From the NCBI GenBank assembly GCA_028284905.1, contig JANQQU010000089.1:1-64000 (forward strand): DNA of 64,000 nt, given 5' to 3'. The notes under the pieces are model-generated. The model was given only the letters and a program-made list of their open reading frames with translations, was not told the DNA's origin and did not search any database. This stretch comes from Calditrichia bacterium (GTDB lineage: Bacteria; Calditrichota; Calditrichia; RBG-13-44-9; J075). The position numbers were made by a program, and so were the translations under genes. Of this stretch, positions 40,217-48,474 are shown piece by piece (the stretch's first letter is position 1; each line of letters starts with the position of its first letter).

Positions 40217-41041
40217 ATGGTTTCGGCATTCTTCAGCATCCTTCTTTCAATCATTTTGGTTAGCAGCCAAAGTGTTGCCCAATCCCAGGCGGATACAATC
40301 TGGCAGCAAATTGACGAAGGATTGCACATCGCCAGTTTTTCCGTTCAGGAGAACCCATTAACCGGGGATGGCCGTATTCAGATTATCCGTATAAACCCCG
40401 CAAACTATCAACTGACGATTTTAAGCGCAGCCAATGCTCAGCACGGTAATTTAACCGCGGATGCCTGGTGCAAAAAATATCAACTGGTCGCTGCAATAAA
40501 CGCCGGCATGTTTCAAACCGATTATCAGTCCAATGTTGGCTATATGAAGCATTATGCGTATGTGAATAATGGCAGGAAAAATGCTTATCAATCCGTTGCC
40601 GCATTTAATCCCGTGGACAGCAGCGATGCAGCGTTCCGTATCTTTGATCTCGATACAGTCCCGTTTACCGAGATTACCGCTGCCTACCAGAGCGTTATTC
40701 AAAATCTGCGGCTGATTAAACGGCCGGGCGAAAACCGCTGGTCCCGCCAGGAAAAACGCTGGAGCGAAGCGGCTTTAGGGGAAGATGAACAGGGGAATAT
40801 CCTTTTGATATTTTCCCGCACGCCTTTCAGTATGCACGAGTTTAACAAGATCCTCCTGGGGCTGCCAATCAACCTGCAATGCGCACAGCACCTGGAAGGC
40901 GGACCGGAAGCCTCCCTGTATTTTTCTCATCAGAATGTTGAAATATCCGAAATGGGTAGTTATGAAACCGGCTTTAACGAATCAGACAACAACCGTCATT
41001 TCTGGAAATTACCGAATGTGATTGGCGTTTTAAAGAAGTAA
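40217..41041 (+). CDS. Exported phosphodiester glycosidase-family protein (NAGPA/DUF2233-like)
   Basis: A 274-residue protein with signal peptide (to SVAQ). The NAGPA-type fold is shown by AAINAGMFQTD near the start of the domain and HLEGGPEASLYF near its end, with a KRWSEAALGEDEQGNILLIFSR strand pair between. ATG 40217 has AAGGAATAAG upstream. Family members remove a phosphodiester-linked sugar cap or bind cell-wall glycans; activity here is inferred only. It ends the plus-strand block and converges on the ABC cluster. Confidence 0.85.
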   Translation: MVSAFFSILLSIILVSSQSVAQSQADTIWQQIDEGLHIASFSVQENPLTGDGRIQIIRINPANYQLTILSAANAQHGNLTADAWCKKYQLVAAINAGMFQTDYQSNVGYMKHYAYVNNGRKNAYQSVAAFNPVDSSDAAFRIFDLDTVPFTEITAAYQSVIQNLRLIKRPGENRWSRQEKRWSEAALGEDEQGNILLIFSRTPFSMHEFNKILLGLPINLQCAQHLEGGPEASLYFSHQNVEISEMGSYETGFNESDNNRHFWKLPNVIGVLKK

Positions 41042-41063
41042 GAATGGTTCGAAGTATTTAATG

Positions 41064-42572
41064 CTATTCCGTAGTTAAATGATAAATACTTTGCGGGGGG
41101 ATCATCGTATCAAAAATCTCTTCGTTGTGGGAAATCATCAAAATGCCTTTCCCTTCCTTTTGCTTTTGTTGCAGGGCAGCAATCACCTTGCTGATACTGA
41201 GAAAATCCAGTCCGTTCAGGGGTTCATCCATAATAATCAGATCGGTATCGAGAATAAGCGTGCGCAGCAAATTAAGGCGCTGTTTCTGGCCACCACTCAA
41301 CAGTTTTACCGGTTTGTTCAAAAATGACTCATCGATTTTAAAATCGAACAACCGCTTCAGCTGTTCGCGAATAAAAGCAGCCGTAATCGGCGTTTTCGAT
41401 GGTAATCCGGCAAACACTTCTTCTACCGTGGCATTTAGATTGAGCGCTTCATCTGCGTGTTGAAAGACCATTCCGATCTTTTTTGCCCAAATGTGTTTTC
41501 GCCAGGCAGCAACCGGCGTATCATCATTAATTTTCTTTTCATCGATGATCATCTTTAGCCCTTTGCATTGCTGCAGCCCCATAATAATTTTTGCCAGCGT
41601 CGTTTTGCCAACCCCGCTTGCTGCTTTTACATAAATCATCTCACCCCGATGAATGCGAAGCTCACCGCTGCTCTTTTCATCCATTTTCTTTTGGTTCGCT
41701 TCGTTGATGATGCGCATTCGCTTGCCAAAGATTTCGTAACCGCCCTTTACCCGTAACAGCACATCACTTTTCCCGGCAGTAATGGTTTTGGCAGTCTTTT
41801 CACCCTTCAACCATTCCAGGTATGCTTCCGGGGCAAAGTCGTTCATCTGCAAGCCATCATCACTGCGCGTCAATTCTTTAAAGGTCACGCTTTTCTTCAG
41901 ATCTTTATGGGACTGGTATATTTCACTGATAATCGAATAATCGTGGGTAATCAGCATCGCCGTAAATGGCTGTTCCCGGAAGGCATCAAACAGCAGTGAG
42001 AGAAAACGGTTCCGGAAATGATTGTCCAGACTGCCACTCGGTTCATCAAAGATAAACAGGCTATCGCCGGCGATCCCACGCTGCTGCATTTGCTTCAGTT
42101 TCTTAAAAGCCATTGCCAGCAAAATACGCTGCTTCTCTCCCCCGCTCGGGCGATAAGGCTGGGGATAGACCGGCAAAAGTTTCCGAAAAGGCTGGTCATC
42201 TTCGCTATCCCATAAATGCCGTAATATTGCTTCCTCATCATCGCTGGATTTTAAGCTACCTTCGCGAATTTGCGTTTTCAGCGTCAATAAGGGATTGAGA
42301 TGCGTGGAAGGCTCCTGAAAAACAAAAAAGCCATTTTGCTGAATCAAGCGGGTATTCGTTGCCTGCAAATAATTACGGTATGTCTTCCCATTCATGTTCA
42401 CATCCAAACGAGCGGGATCCAGCAATCCATATACCGCTTTGGAAAGAATTGACTTCCCGATACCGGATTCACCAAAGAGAAAGGTGATTTTCTGGCGGGG
42501 AATCTCGAAATGATCAATCGAGATAAAGGTGTTGCCATGTTTTGCGATTTCGATATCGTATTTGAAAGTCAT
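41064..42572 (-). CDS. ABC transporter ATPase with two nucleotide-binding domains (oligopeptide type)
   Basis: A 502-residue tandem ATPase. Domain 1 (about 1-235): Walker A GESGIGKSIL, signature PSGGEKQR, Walker B LFIFDEPSG, H-loop LITHDYS. Domain 2 (about 260-500): Walker A ASGVGKTTL, Q-loop MVFQHADE, signature LLSGGQKQR, Walker B LIIMDEPLNGLD, H-loop MISHNEE. This equals a DppD-DppF fusion. It closes the nine-gene minus-strand cluster and is separated from its permease by a 134-base gap that holds an octamer repeat. Confidence 0.93.
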   Translation of the reverse strand: MTFKYDIEIAKHGNTFISIDHFEIPRQKITFLFGESGIGKSILSKAVYGLLDPARLDVNMNGKTYRNYLQATNTRLIQQNGFFVFQEPSTHLNPLLTLKTQIREGSLKSSDDEEAILRHLWDSEDDQPFRKLLPVYPQPYRPSGGEKQRILLAMAFKKLKQMQQRGIAGDSLFIFDEPSGSLDNHFRNRFLSLLFDAFREQPFTAMLITHDYSIISEIYQSHKDLKKSVTFKELTRSDDGLQMNDFAPEAYLEWLKGEKTAKTITAGKSDVLLRVKGGYEIFGKRMRIINEANQKKMDEKSSGELRIHRGEMIYVKAASGVGKTTLAKIIMGLQQCKGLKMIIDEKKINDDTPVAAWRKHIWAKKIGMVFQHADEALNLNATVEEVFAGLPSKTPITAAFIREQLKRLFDFKIDESFLNKPVKLLSGGQKQRLNLLRTLILDTDLIIMDEPLNGLDFLSISKVIAALQQKQKEGKGILMISHNEEIFDTMIPPQSIYHLTTE

Positions 42573-42615
42573 AATCTGTTATTTGATTTTTTGTCAGCCA
42601 GGTATTTAGCTATCA

Positions 42616-42648
42616 TTTGCAAATGGGCAAATGGGCAAATGGGCAATT
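42616..42648. repeat. GCAAATGG octamer array
   Basis: Four successive copies of an 8-base unit GCAAATGG (last incomplete) in the gap between permease and ATPase genes. The inverse of 32196-32218. Tandem copy number may vary between strains. Confidence 0.7.
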
Positions 42649-42706
42649 AATAGAGAAGAATAACTGGCTTAATGATCGTCTAAATATTTTTTGTCCAATT
42701 TCTTTT

Positions 42707-43558
42707 TTACAACTCATTTCTTCTGGCAAAACCGTTGGAGATTTTATAAATACATAACAGGGTAAAAACAATCAGAAATGCGACGGTGATTCCCTGTAAA
42801 TGCTCAAAAAATAATTTCGGAAAATATCCGGGATGGGTAATGAAATACCCAATGGCGAGAATGTCCTGCTTACTATCAATTTTCGCCAGCAGGCTACCCA
42901 ATGTTACCGGCAGATTCACTGCGCTGACGCTGGTGGAAAGCCCAACTGAAACAATAAAATCGATACTGCATAGCAGAAAAACGGTGATACCAAAAACAGC
43001 GATTAGCTTATTAAAAATATGAGCAACGCTATTTTTCCAGAGTATTTCCCGGTTCACAATTTGCCATTCGGGAATACCGCATACCAGCATGGCATTGTAA
43101 AAATCCCGGCGGCGAAAGTAAGTAATCCGTTCCCGCACAAGGTCGCTAATTTCAATAAAAACAAAGAGACTGATAACAAAGGCAATAATAATCATGATAT
43201 AAAAAGTGCTGCTGAGCGAACCGTCCTGGATCATCACAGTGATGATAATGTATCCAACCAGAATGCCAACAATCTGCGGCACGGAACGGATAATATTCAG
43301 GAAAAATGTCACCGTCAGGTAAGGAATTTTGCTGGTCGCTTTTTCCAGAAAATAGCTGCCAACCCCGCTGATCCAACCGAGCATTGCAGAAAACACGATT
43401 ACCAATGAAGAGATAAAAAAAGTATTCAGCAAGCCACTCTGCACTTTCGCCTGTGCGGGTTTGTTGAGAAAGAGAAGATTCCATCCCCAGAGCAGGAGCA
43501 ACCCTCCCAGCCAGATGAGCAGCCAGAGCTTATCTTTTTCCCGGTAAAGTTTCATCAT
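42707..43558 (-). CDS. ABC transporter permease (DppC-like)
   Basis: A 283-residue inner-membrane permease with about six helices. The EAA-like loop reads NAMLVCGIPEWQIVNREILWKN, placing it in the BPD_transp_1 (DppBC/OppBC) family. GGAGCGGAGGC precedes the tandem ATGATG, and the start overlaps the end of the other permease by 4 bases. Shorter conserved signals than classical DppC, so it is a divergent member. Confidence 0.85.
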   Translation of the reverse strand: MMKLYREKDKLWLLIWLGGLLLLWGWNLLFLNKPAQAKVQSGLLNTFFISSLVIVFSAMLGWISGVGSYFLEKATSKIPYLTVTFFLNIIRSVPQIVGILVGYIIITVMIQDGSLSSTFYIMIIIAFVISLFVFIEISDLVRERITYFRRRDFYNAMLVCGIPEWQIVNREILWKNSVAHIFNKLIAVFGITVFLLCSIDFIVSVGLSTSVSAVNLPVTLGSLLAKIDSKQDILAIGYFITHPGYFPKLFFEHLQGITVAFLIVFTLLCIYKISNGFARRNEL

Positions 43559-44691
43559 GCCTCCGCTCCTTCCTCGTTGGCATAACGGCGGGCATCCCGG
43601 GCAATCCAGCTATCAGTGAATATTTCCGTGGCTTTTACTACCAGAAAAATCCCCAGCACAATTACCAGCACAACATCAAAGCGGCGATAAAGAATATTCT
43701 GCATCAACTCGTAGCAGAGATGTCCCTGAATATTTAGAGCCATTTCGATAATGACCAGACCGGAAATCAAAAATGACGCCTGTTCCTTAATTGCCGCTAG
43801 ATACTGTTGGTGAGCGTTGATATAAATATGTTCAAATACATGTCCCGGGAACGCTTTTCGCAGGGCAAAAATATTTTTTAGTGGAATGCCGGACTTTTCA
43901 TTGGTGCTGTAATCATTATGGAGATTTTTCACCACGGCGGTCTCCACATATCCTTTCCGGCTTTCCCCAACCAGGAAGGTGAAAAACTTTTGAGCGTAGG
44001 TAATCAACAGGCCATTGGAAATTACCCCGAGCAGCACCATAAAGAAGAAGCTATCCGTATCGAAGCGGGTCTTGAAAGAATAGGCAATAACATAGGCCGG
44101 TGAAAAAAGAATAAAATAGAGCAGCCCTTTTGCACAGGCTTTTCCAAGATAAACAAATATTTTTAGCGGGTTTATCGCTACCTTTTTCTCTTTGTTGCGC
44201 AGGGCTTGTAAATATGTCCATAGCTCAGCCAGGTAGGATTCCCGCTCCTGTTTCATGCGGGTAAAGCGAAAAATGGCCAGGGTTTGCACACCATAGTAGG
44301 TAATGCCCATCACCAACACATAGACCAAAATAAAACTGAGCAGCATGCCAAAAATTTCCAGCAGCTTACTACCATCGAGCGCACTGCCCGGCGTTTTCGA
44401 AGAGATTGACGCAGCGGTTTCCCCGGCCAGGTAGCGCTGAATTTCCAGCACCAGCGCTTCATTGTTTCCCTGGTTTTCCGGGAAATAAATATCGAGTGTC
44501 TCTTTCAACAATGCCCGCTGTTGGGGATCGCGAAAATCCACGCTGCCCGCCGGGGGCAAGTATTGCTGCAAGGCAGTATTGCGGGCATCGACAGCTTGCC
44601 GGGAATCAACACCGAAATTGATAATCATCCCGATAAAAACGGCAGTAACCACCAGGATGCTTAAAAGATGTTCGTTACGTTTGCTCTGCAT
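43555..44691 (-). CDS. ABC transporter permease (DppB-like, divergent)
   Basis: A 378-residue protein with one N-terminal helix, a periplasmic segment of about 85 residues (to KTPGSALDGSK), then five or more helices. The C-terminal part (FLISGLVIIEMALNIQGH, MQNILYRRFDVVLVIVLGIFLV) matches the end of DppB/OppB permeases. The EAA loop is weak (NAHQQYLAAIKEQ). ATG 44691 is used; an in-frame TTG two codons earlier is possible. Partner of the permease that overlaps its end. Confidence 0.82.
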   Translation of the reverse strand: MQSKRNEHLLSILVVTAVFIGMIINFGVDSRQAVDARNTALQQYLPPAGSVDFRDPQQRALLKETLDIYFPENQGNNEALVLEIQRYLAGETAASISSKTPGSALDGSKLLEIFGMLLSFILVYVLVMGITYYGVQTLAIFRFTRMKQERESYLAELWTYLQALRNKEKKVAINPLKIFVYLGKACAKGLLYFILFSPAYVIAYSFKTRFDTDSFFFMVLLGVISNGLLITYAQKFFTFLVGESRKGYVETAVVKNLHNDYSTNEKSGIPLKNIFALRKAFPGHVFEHIYINAHQQYLAAIKEQASFLISGLVIIEMALNIQGHLCYELMQNILYRRFDVVLVIVLGIFLVVKATEIFTDSWIARDARRYANEEGAEA

Positions 44692-44711
44692 TTTCAACTT
44701 TGTTATTCAGA

Positions 44712-45671
44712 TTATCGCTTCGGTCGAATTTCAAGCACATTCTCTTTTTGCGTAGCATTGTAGCCGCTACCGAGCAAAATATTTTCAATGTCGTTTACCA
44801 AATAGCGGGAGCTCTCAGCCAGGTCTGTTTGATAAATGGCAGGCTGCAGCACACAATCCAACCCCTCATCTGTCTCGAGAATTTGCCATTTTGGCAATTC
44901 ACGGGTTTGCCCGCGCAGACTATTGTAATGAGTAAACAACACTTGCAGTTGCCGGTTTACGGCTTCGACGTTGGCGCGTATCCGGTCAATCCTTTCCGGA
45001 GATAGACCAGTTGTCGACATCGTCTCTGCTTTATCCGGGTAATACCAGGATATGTTTTCCCGCTGGCTATTAAGAAAAGCCCAACCGTAATCTTTTTTCC
45101 CGTCCAGGGTTTCAACGTAATAGAAGGACTGCTTTTTCGGATGAGAAAACCAGCGGCGCAGGCGGGTGTTTTCTGCTAAATAATAATGGCGGGATGCCGG
45201 CGTTTTTTCAAATGTTGCGACTTTTACCAGGAATAGCCGGTTGGGCACTTTTACTGCGACGGTATCGCCAATAAAGAGGCGTTCGGAAAAATATTCCTGC
45301 TGACCGGCCCGATCACCATTGATTAAACCAGATTCGTCTTTCAATAAATAATAGCGTTGATGGTCTATCTCCAGATGCATACAGGCGGTAAAATTATCGC
45401 TCAGGAAACCATCACTTTCCAGCACTCGCAATGGTTGATAAGGCAAAAACCGGCGCTGGTCACGCTCTTCAATCTGTTGCTCATATTTATTATAGATACG
45501 AAGCACGCCGGGATGTTCGACAACCAGATAATCGCTGATCTCTCCCGGGGACTGTCCGTAAAGCATCGGGAACATGAGCATGCCGAAAATGCAGCTGATG
45601 AAATAGGGTATTTTTTTCAATGGATATATTTTTCTGCGCTGAATGTTTTTGCTGTTCCGGCATCGGAACAA
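44712..45671 (-). CDS. Hypothetical exported protein in the ABC/MBOAT cluster
   Basis: A protein of up to 319 residues. Only TTG codons are available as starts (45671, or 45620 which would give a tidy signal peptide KKIPYFISCIFGMLMF...LYGQ). The mature part has a small SH3-like barrel pattern (RFLPYQPLRVL, QRYYLLKDESG, GDTVAVKVPNRLFLVKV) and a helical C-terminal section (SPERIDRIRANVEAVNRQLQVLF). Family not recognised. It stands 14-20 bases before the permease genes and belongs to the same transcript. Confidence 0.7.
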   Translation of the reverse strand: MFRCRNSKNIQRRKIYPLKKIPYFISCIFGMLMFPMLYGQSPGEISDYLVVEHPGVLRIYNKYEQQIEERDQRRFLPYQPLRVLESDGFLSDNFTACMHLEIDHQRYYLLKDESGLINGDRAGQQEYFSERLFIGDTVAVKVPNRLFLVKVATFEKTPASRHYYLAENTRLRRWFSHPKKQSFYYVETLDGKKDYGWAFLNSQRENISWYYPDKAETMSTTGLSPERIDRIRANVEAVNRQLQVLFTHYNSLRGQTRELPKWQILETDEGLDCVLQPAIYQTDLAESSRYLVNDIENILLGSGYNATQKENVLEIRPKR

Positions 45672-45686
45672 TCATTGGAAAATTTC

Positions 45687-45866
45687 TTAGCCCATCCAGA
45701 AACCTTTTCGATGGGAAATGCCCAGGGCTTTCTTACATTTCGAGCAAAAGTATAAATAACGACGCCCGAAGTTACTCTTCAGCTCCTTAAACCAGACTTC
45801 TGCCAGCGGCTCATTACAGTGCGGGCAGAGTGGGGTTTCATCAAACTTCTCTTTCAGATTGATCAT
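45687..45866 (-). CDS. Small zinc-ribbon protein (59 residues)
   Basis: Read from the bases: ATG 45866 to TAA 45687. It has two CxxC knuckles, CPHC (14-17) and CSKC (41-44), with a beta-rich middle (AEVWFKELKSNFGRRYLYF), as in rubredoxin-like zinc ribbons. GAGGACTAAGCG stands before the ATG, and the start lies 3 bases after the stop of the SGNH gene, so it is clearly part of the operon. Possible DNA-, RNA- or protein-binding role; not assigned. Confidence 0.85.
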   Translation of the reverse strand: MINLKEKFDETPLCPHCNEPLAEVWFKELKSNFGRRYLYFCSKCKKALGISHRKGFWMG

Positions 45867-45869
45867 CGC

Positions 45870-46889
45870 TTAGTCCTCTTTTTTGACGATGGATTTTGCC
45901 GGGGAGATGATATTTCGTTTCACTAATTCTTTAATTAATGCCCGATTAAAACGGCGAACCCCTTCAGGATTCAGATGATCACTATCTTCAAAATGCAAAT
46001 AGCTGTCGAGAACATTATACTTATTAAAATCCAGATATGGAACATCGTATAAACTTGCGATACTATTTATTGTTTTTTCTACTTCCTCATAGTTGCTGAT
46101 TTGAGCCAAATAAGCTTGCGGCACTGGTTGCGTCACCAGGATTGCACGCGCATTCTTTTGAGATACCAGTTTTAGTATTTTATGGACGTAAGATATTTGC
46201 AGATCGAGTAATTCAACTTCCCGCATTTCCTCCGGTGCAAATTCGGTTTGATAATTCGGATGCTGCATATCTACCGGCATAATCTTCGGCTTCGACTGGG
46301 AGTATTCAACATAACCACCCGCTACATATGCTTCTCCGGAAAAATCTTTTTGCTTCACCGGGGGGGCGATACCAGTGACATGCTGCACCCATTTTTCAAC
46401 GATCTTGTTATATGCGTGAGGGCTATTGATTGCAAATGCCATTTCCACCAATTCCTGGGAAAATGGGGTATTTGTCGCCAAATCATAAAAACTTTCCAGC
46501 CCATCCCGATCCAGAACCCCGGTATACAATTCGAGAATAACCCATTTCGGGTTTACATCGTCGATGTGTTTCTTTAACAAATAATAACTGTTTAGCGGCG
46601 TCTGGTTGGGAGAGCCCATGTTAAAGGTCTTCAAACCATAATCTGCATACAAACGATTATCGAAAGTACGGTAGGCATGGGAAGAACCGAGAAAAAGAAT
46701 GTCGACATCACCATAGTGTTGAATTTCCTGAAAGCGCTGGAAGGAATGACCGAATCCTCCGGCAACCACCGGATTCCGAGTGGAAAGGTCCATCAGCGAT
46801 TTATTCTGAAAACGGATGTTCAAAAAAACAAACACCAGCACCAGGTATATAACCGGTATACTGAGGAAAAATTTGATTATCCGTGACAT
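45870..46889 (-). CDS. SGNH-fold envelope acyltransferase/esterase partner
   Basis: A 339-residue protein with one N-terminal membrane helix and a periplasmic SGNH domain: block I DILFLGSSHAYRTFD (catalytic Ser), NMGSPNQTPLNSYY (Gly/Asn blocks) and block V DSDHLNPEGVRRF (Asp-His). Such proteins (DltD, AlgX/AlgJ, PatB types) receive acyl groups from a neighbouring MBOAT and hand them to a glycan or teichoic acid. GGAGAAAAGAC precedes ATG. It lies 17 bases after the MBOAT gene. Confidence 0.88.
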   Translation of the reverse strand: MSRIIKFFLSIPVIYLVLVFVFLNIRFQNKSLMDLSTRNPVVAGGFGHSFQRFQEIQHYGDVDILFLGSSHAYRTFDNRLYADYGLKTFNMGSPNQTPLNSYYLLKKHIDDVNPKWVILELYTGVLDRDGLESFYDLATNTPFSQELVEMAFAINSPHAYNKIVEKWVQHVTGIAPPVKQKDFSGEAYVAGGYVEYSQSKPKIMPVDMQHPNYQTEFAPEEMREVELLDLQISYVHKILKLVSQKNARAILVTQPVPQAYLAQISNYEEVEKTINSIASLYDVPYLDFNKYNVLDSYLHFEDSDHLNPEGVRRFNRALIKELVKRNIISPAKSIVKKED

Positions 46890-46906
46890 GTCTTTTCTCC
46901 GATAGA

Positions 46907-48364
46907 CTAAAACTGGAAATAAATGAACTCGGTATGTTCAAATACCCCGAAAAAAATAATGCTAAACAAAATAACATAATCGAAAACTAATTTTAGTGAC
47001 CCAGCGCGTTTATAAGTTTGTAAACTTTCCGGTTTAATTTTGGTTTCAAACCAATCTACTACTACCAGGAATAAAATTGATAAACAGGCGATGATAAACT
47101 CGCCCCACCCGAGATTTTCAATATTTATATCGAGAAATCCCGCCCAGCTTAAATCCAACATGGTCATTTGTTGCAGAATAAAGAATGCATCTCCGATAGA
47201 ATTCGCCCGGAAGAATACCCAGGCGAGCAGTACAAAATGAAAGGTGATTATCACACTAATCGTTCTCTTTAGCGCGGGCACACGATCTATCCGAAAAAAA
47301 GCACGGATGCGTTTCCGAATATCTGCAGTAATTATCGAAATAAACAGATAGGCGCCATGAAGCCCTCCCCAGAGCACGAATGTCCAGTTGGCCCCATGCC
47401 AGAGGCCGCTTACCAGGAAAACTGCCATCAGGTTATAATACCAGCGCCACTTTGCCACCCGATTCCCTCCGAGGGGAATATAGAGATAGTCCTTGAACCA
47501 GGTGGAAAGGGAAATATGCCAGCGCTTCCAGAATTCCGAAATCGATTTGGAAAAATAGGGTTGGCGAAAATTAAGCATCAGGTCATACCCCATTACGCGG
47601 GCAGTACCTATGGCGATGTCGGAATAACCGGAAAAATCGCAATAGATCTGAAAGGCAAAGAAGTATGTGGCTACCAGTAAAGTGAGGCCGGAATGTTCGC
47701 CGGGATAATTAAAGGCTTCATTGACATAAATTGCCAAGCGGTCCGCAATCACCAGCTTCTTAAAAAATCCCCAAAGCATCAGGCGCAATCCGGAAACAAC
47801 CCGCTCATACTGAAAGGTAACCGGCTTTTCAAACTGCGGTAATAATCGCACTGACCGCTCGATCGGGCCAGCCACCAACTGGGGAAAAAATGCAACATAG
47901 AGTGCAAAACGACCGAGGTGATATTCCGGCGTTTTCTCTCCCCGATAAACATCGATAGAGTAGCTGAGACTTTGGAATGTGTAGAAAGAAATGCCCACCG
48001 GCAACAGCCAGTCGAAGAGCGGCGTTTCGTAAAATATATTCAGCTGTTCCAGCCCAGCTCGCAGGGATGTGCTAAAAAAATTCGCGTATTTAAATGAAAA
48101 AAGAATACCCAGGTTTGCCAGTAAACTGAGGTAAAGATATTTCTTCCGCTTGCGCTGCTCAGCAACTTTGCCCATCTGAATACCGGCAAAGTAATCTATC
48201 AGCGTGGAGATGATAATCAATACCAGGTATTCCGCTTTCCAGCACATGTAAAAATAGTAGCTGGCCGCCAGCAGAAAGGCCCAGCGGAATCGGTGTGGCA
48301 TTATAAAGAAGAGAATGATCACTGTCGGGAAAAAGACAGCAAATTCAAAAGAATTAAATAACAT
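46907..48364 (-). CDS. MBOAT-family O-acyltransferase (AlgI/DltB-like)
   Basis: A 485-residue multi-spanning protein starting MLFNSFEFAVFFP, the normal beginning for AlgI/DltB relatives. Core motifs are ERSVRLLPQF, DFSGYSDIAIGTARVMGYDL, WKRWHISLSTWFKDYLYIPLGGNR and the catalytic-histidine motif SGLWHGANWTFVLWG. ATG 48364 has CCAAGGATTGCA upstream and fits the family; the longer frame to 48379 does not. It moves an acyl group, usually acetyl, across the membrane to its SGNH partner. Confidence 0.95.
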   Translation of the reverse strand: MLFNSFEFAVFFPTVIILFFIMPHRFRWAFLLAASYYFYMCWKAEYLVLIIISTLIDYFAGIQMGKVAEQRKRKKYLYLSLLANLGILFSFKYANFFSTSLRAGLEQLNIFYETPLFDWLLPVGISFYTFQSLSYSIDVYRGEKTPEYHLGRFALYVAFFPQLVAGPIERSVRLLPQFEKPVTFQYERVVSGLRLMLWGFFKKLVIADRLAIYVNEAFNYPGEHSGLTLLVATYFFAFQIYCDFSGYSDIAIGTARVMGYDLMLNFRQPYFSKSISEFWKRWHISLSTWFKDYLYIPLGGNRVAKWRWYYNLMAVFLVSGLWHGANWTFVLWGGLHGAYLFISIITADIRKRIRAFFRIDRVPALKRTISVIITFHFVLLAWVFFRANSIGDAFFILQQMTMLDLSWAGFLDINIENLGWGEFIIACLSILFLVVVDWFETKIKPESLQTYKRAGSLKLVFDYVILFSIIFFGVFEHTEFIYFQF

Positions 48365-48409
48365 TGCAATCCTTGGCAAATGCGAGCCGGCATTTATCCC
48401 TGCCGCCAG

Positions 48410-48454
48410 GCGTGAACATGAAAAACAAGATAGAATAATTCGTCATGTTCACGC
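48410..48454 (-). promoter_or_regulatory. 12-bp inverted repeat between cluster genes
   Basis: GCGTGAACATGA (48410-48421) and TCATGTTCACGC (48443-48454), in the 110 bases between the solute-binding and MBOAT genes. No T-run follows, so it is not a normal terminator. It could be an RNA processing or attenuation structure separating the two halves of the cluster. Confidence 0.5.
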
Positions 48455-48474
48455 TAACGGATAGGATAAACTAT

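Noticed and set aside
42616-42648. Tandem units considered as a CRISPR remnant
   Set aside because: Unit is 8 bases with no spacers; no Cas genes in the window.
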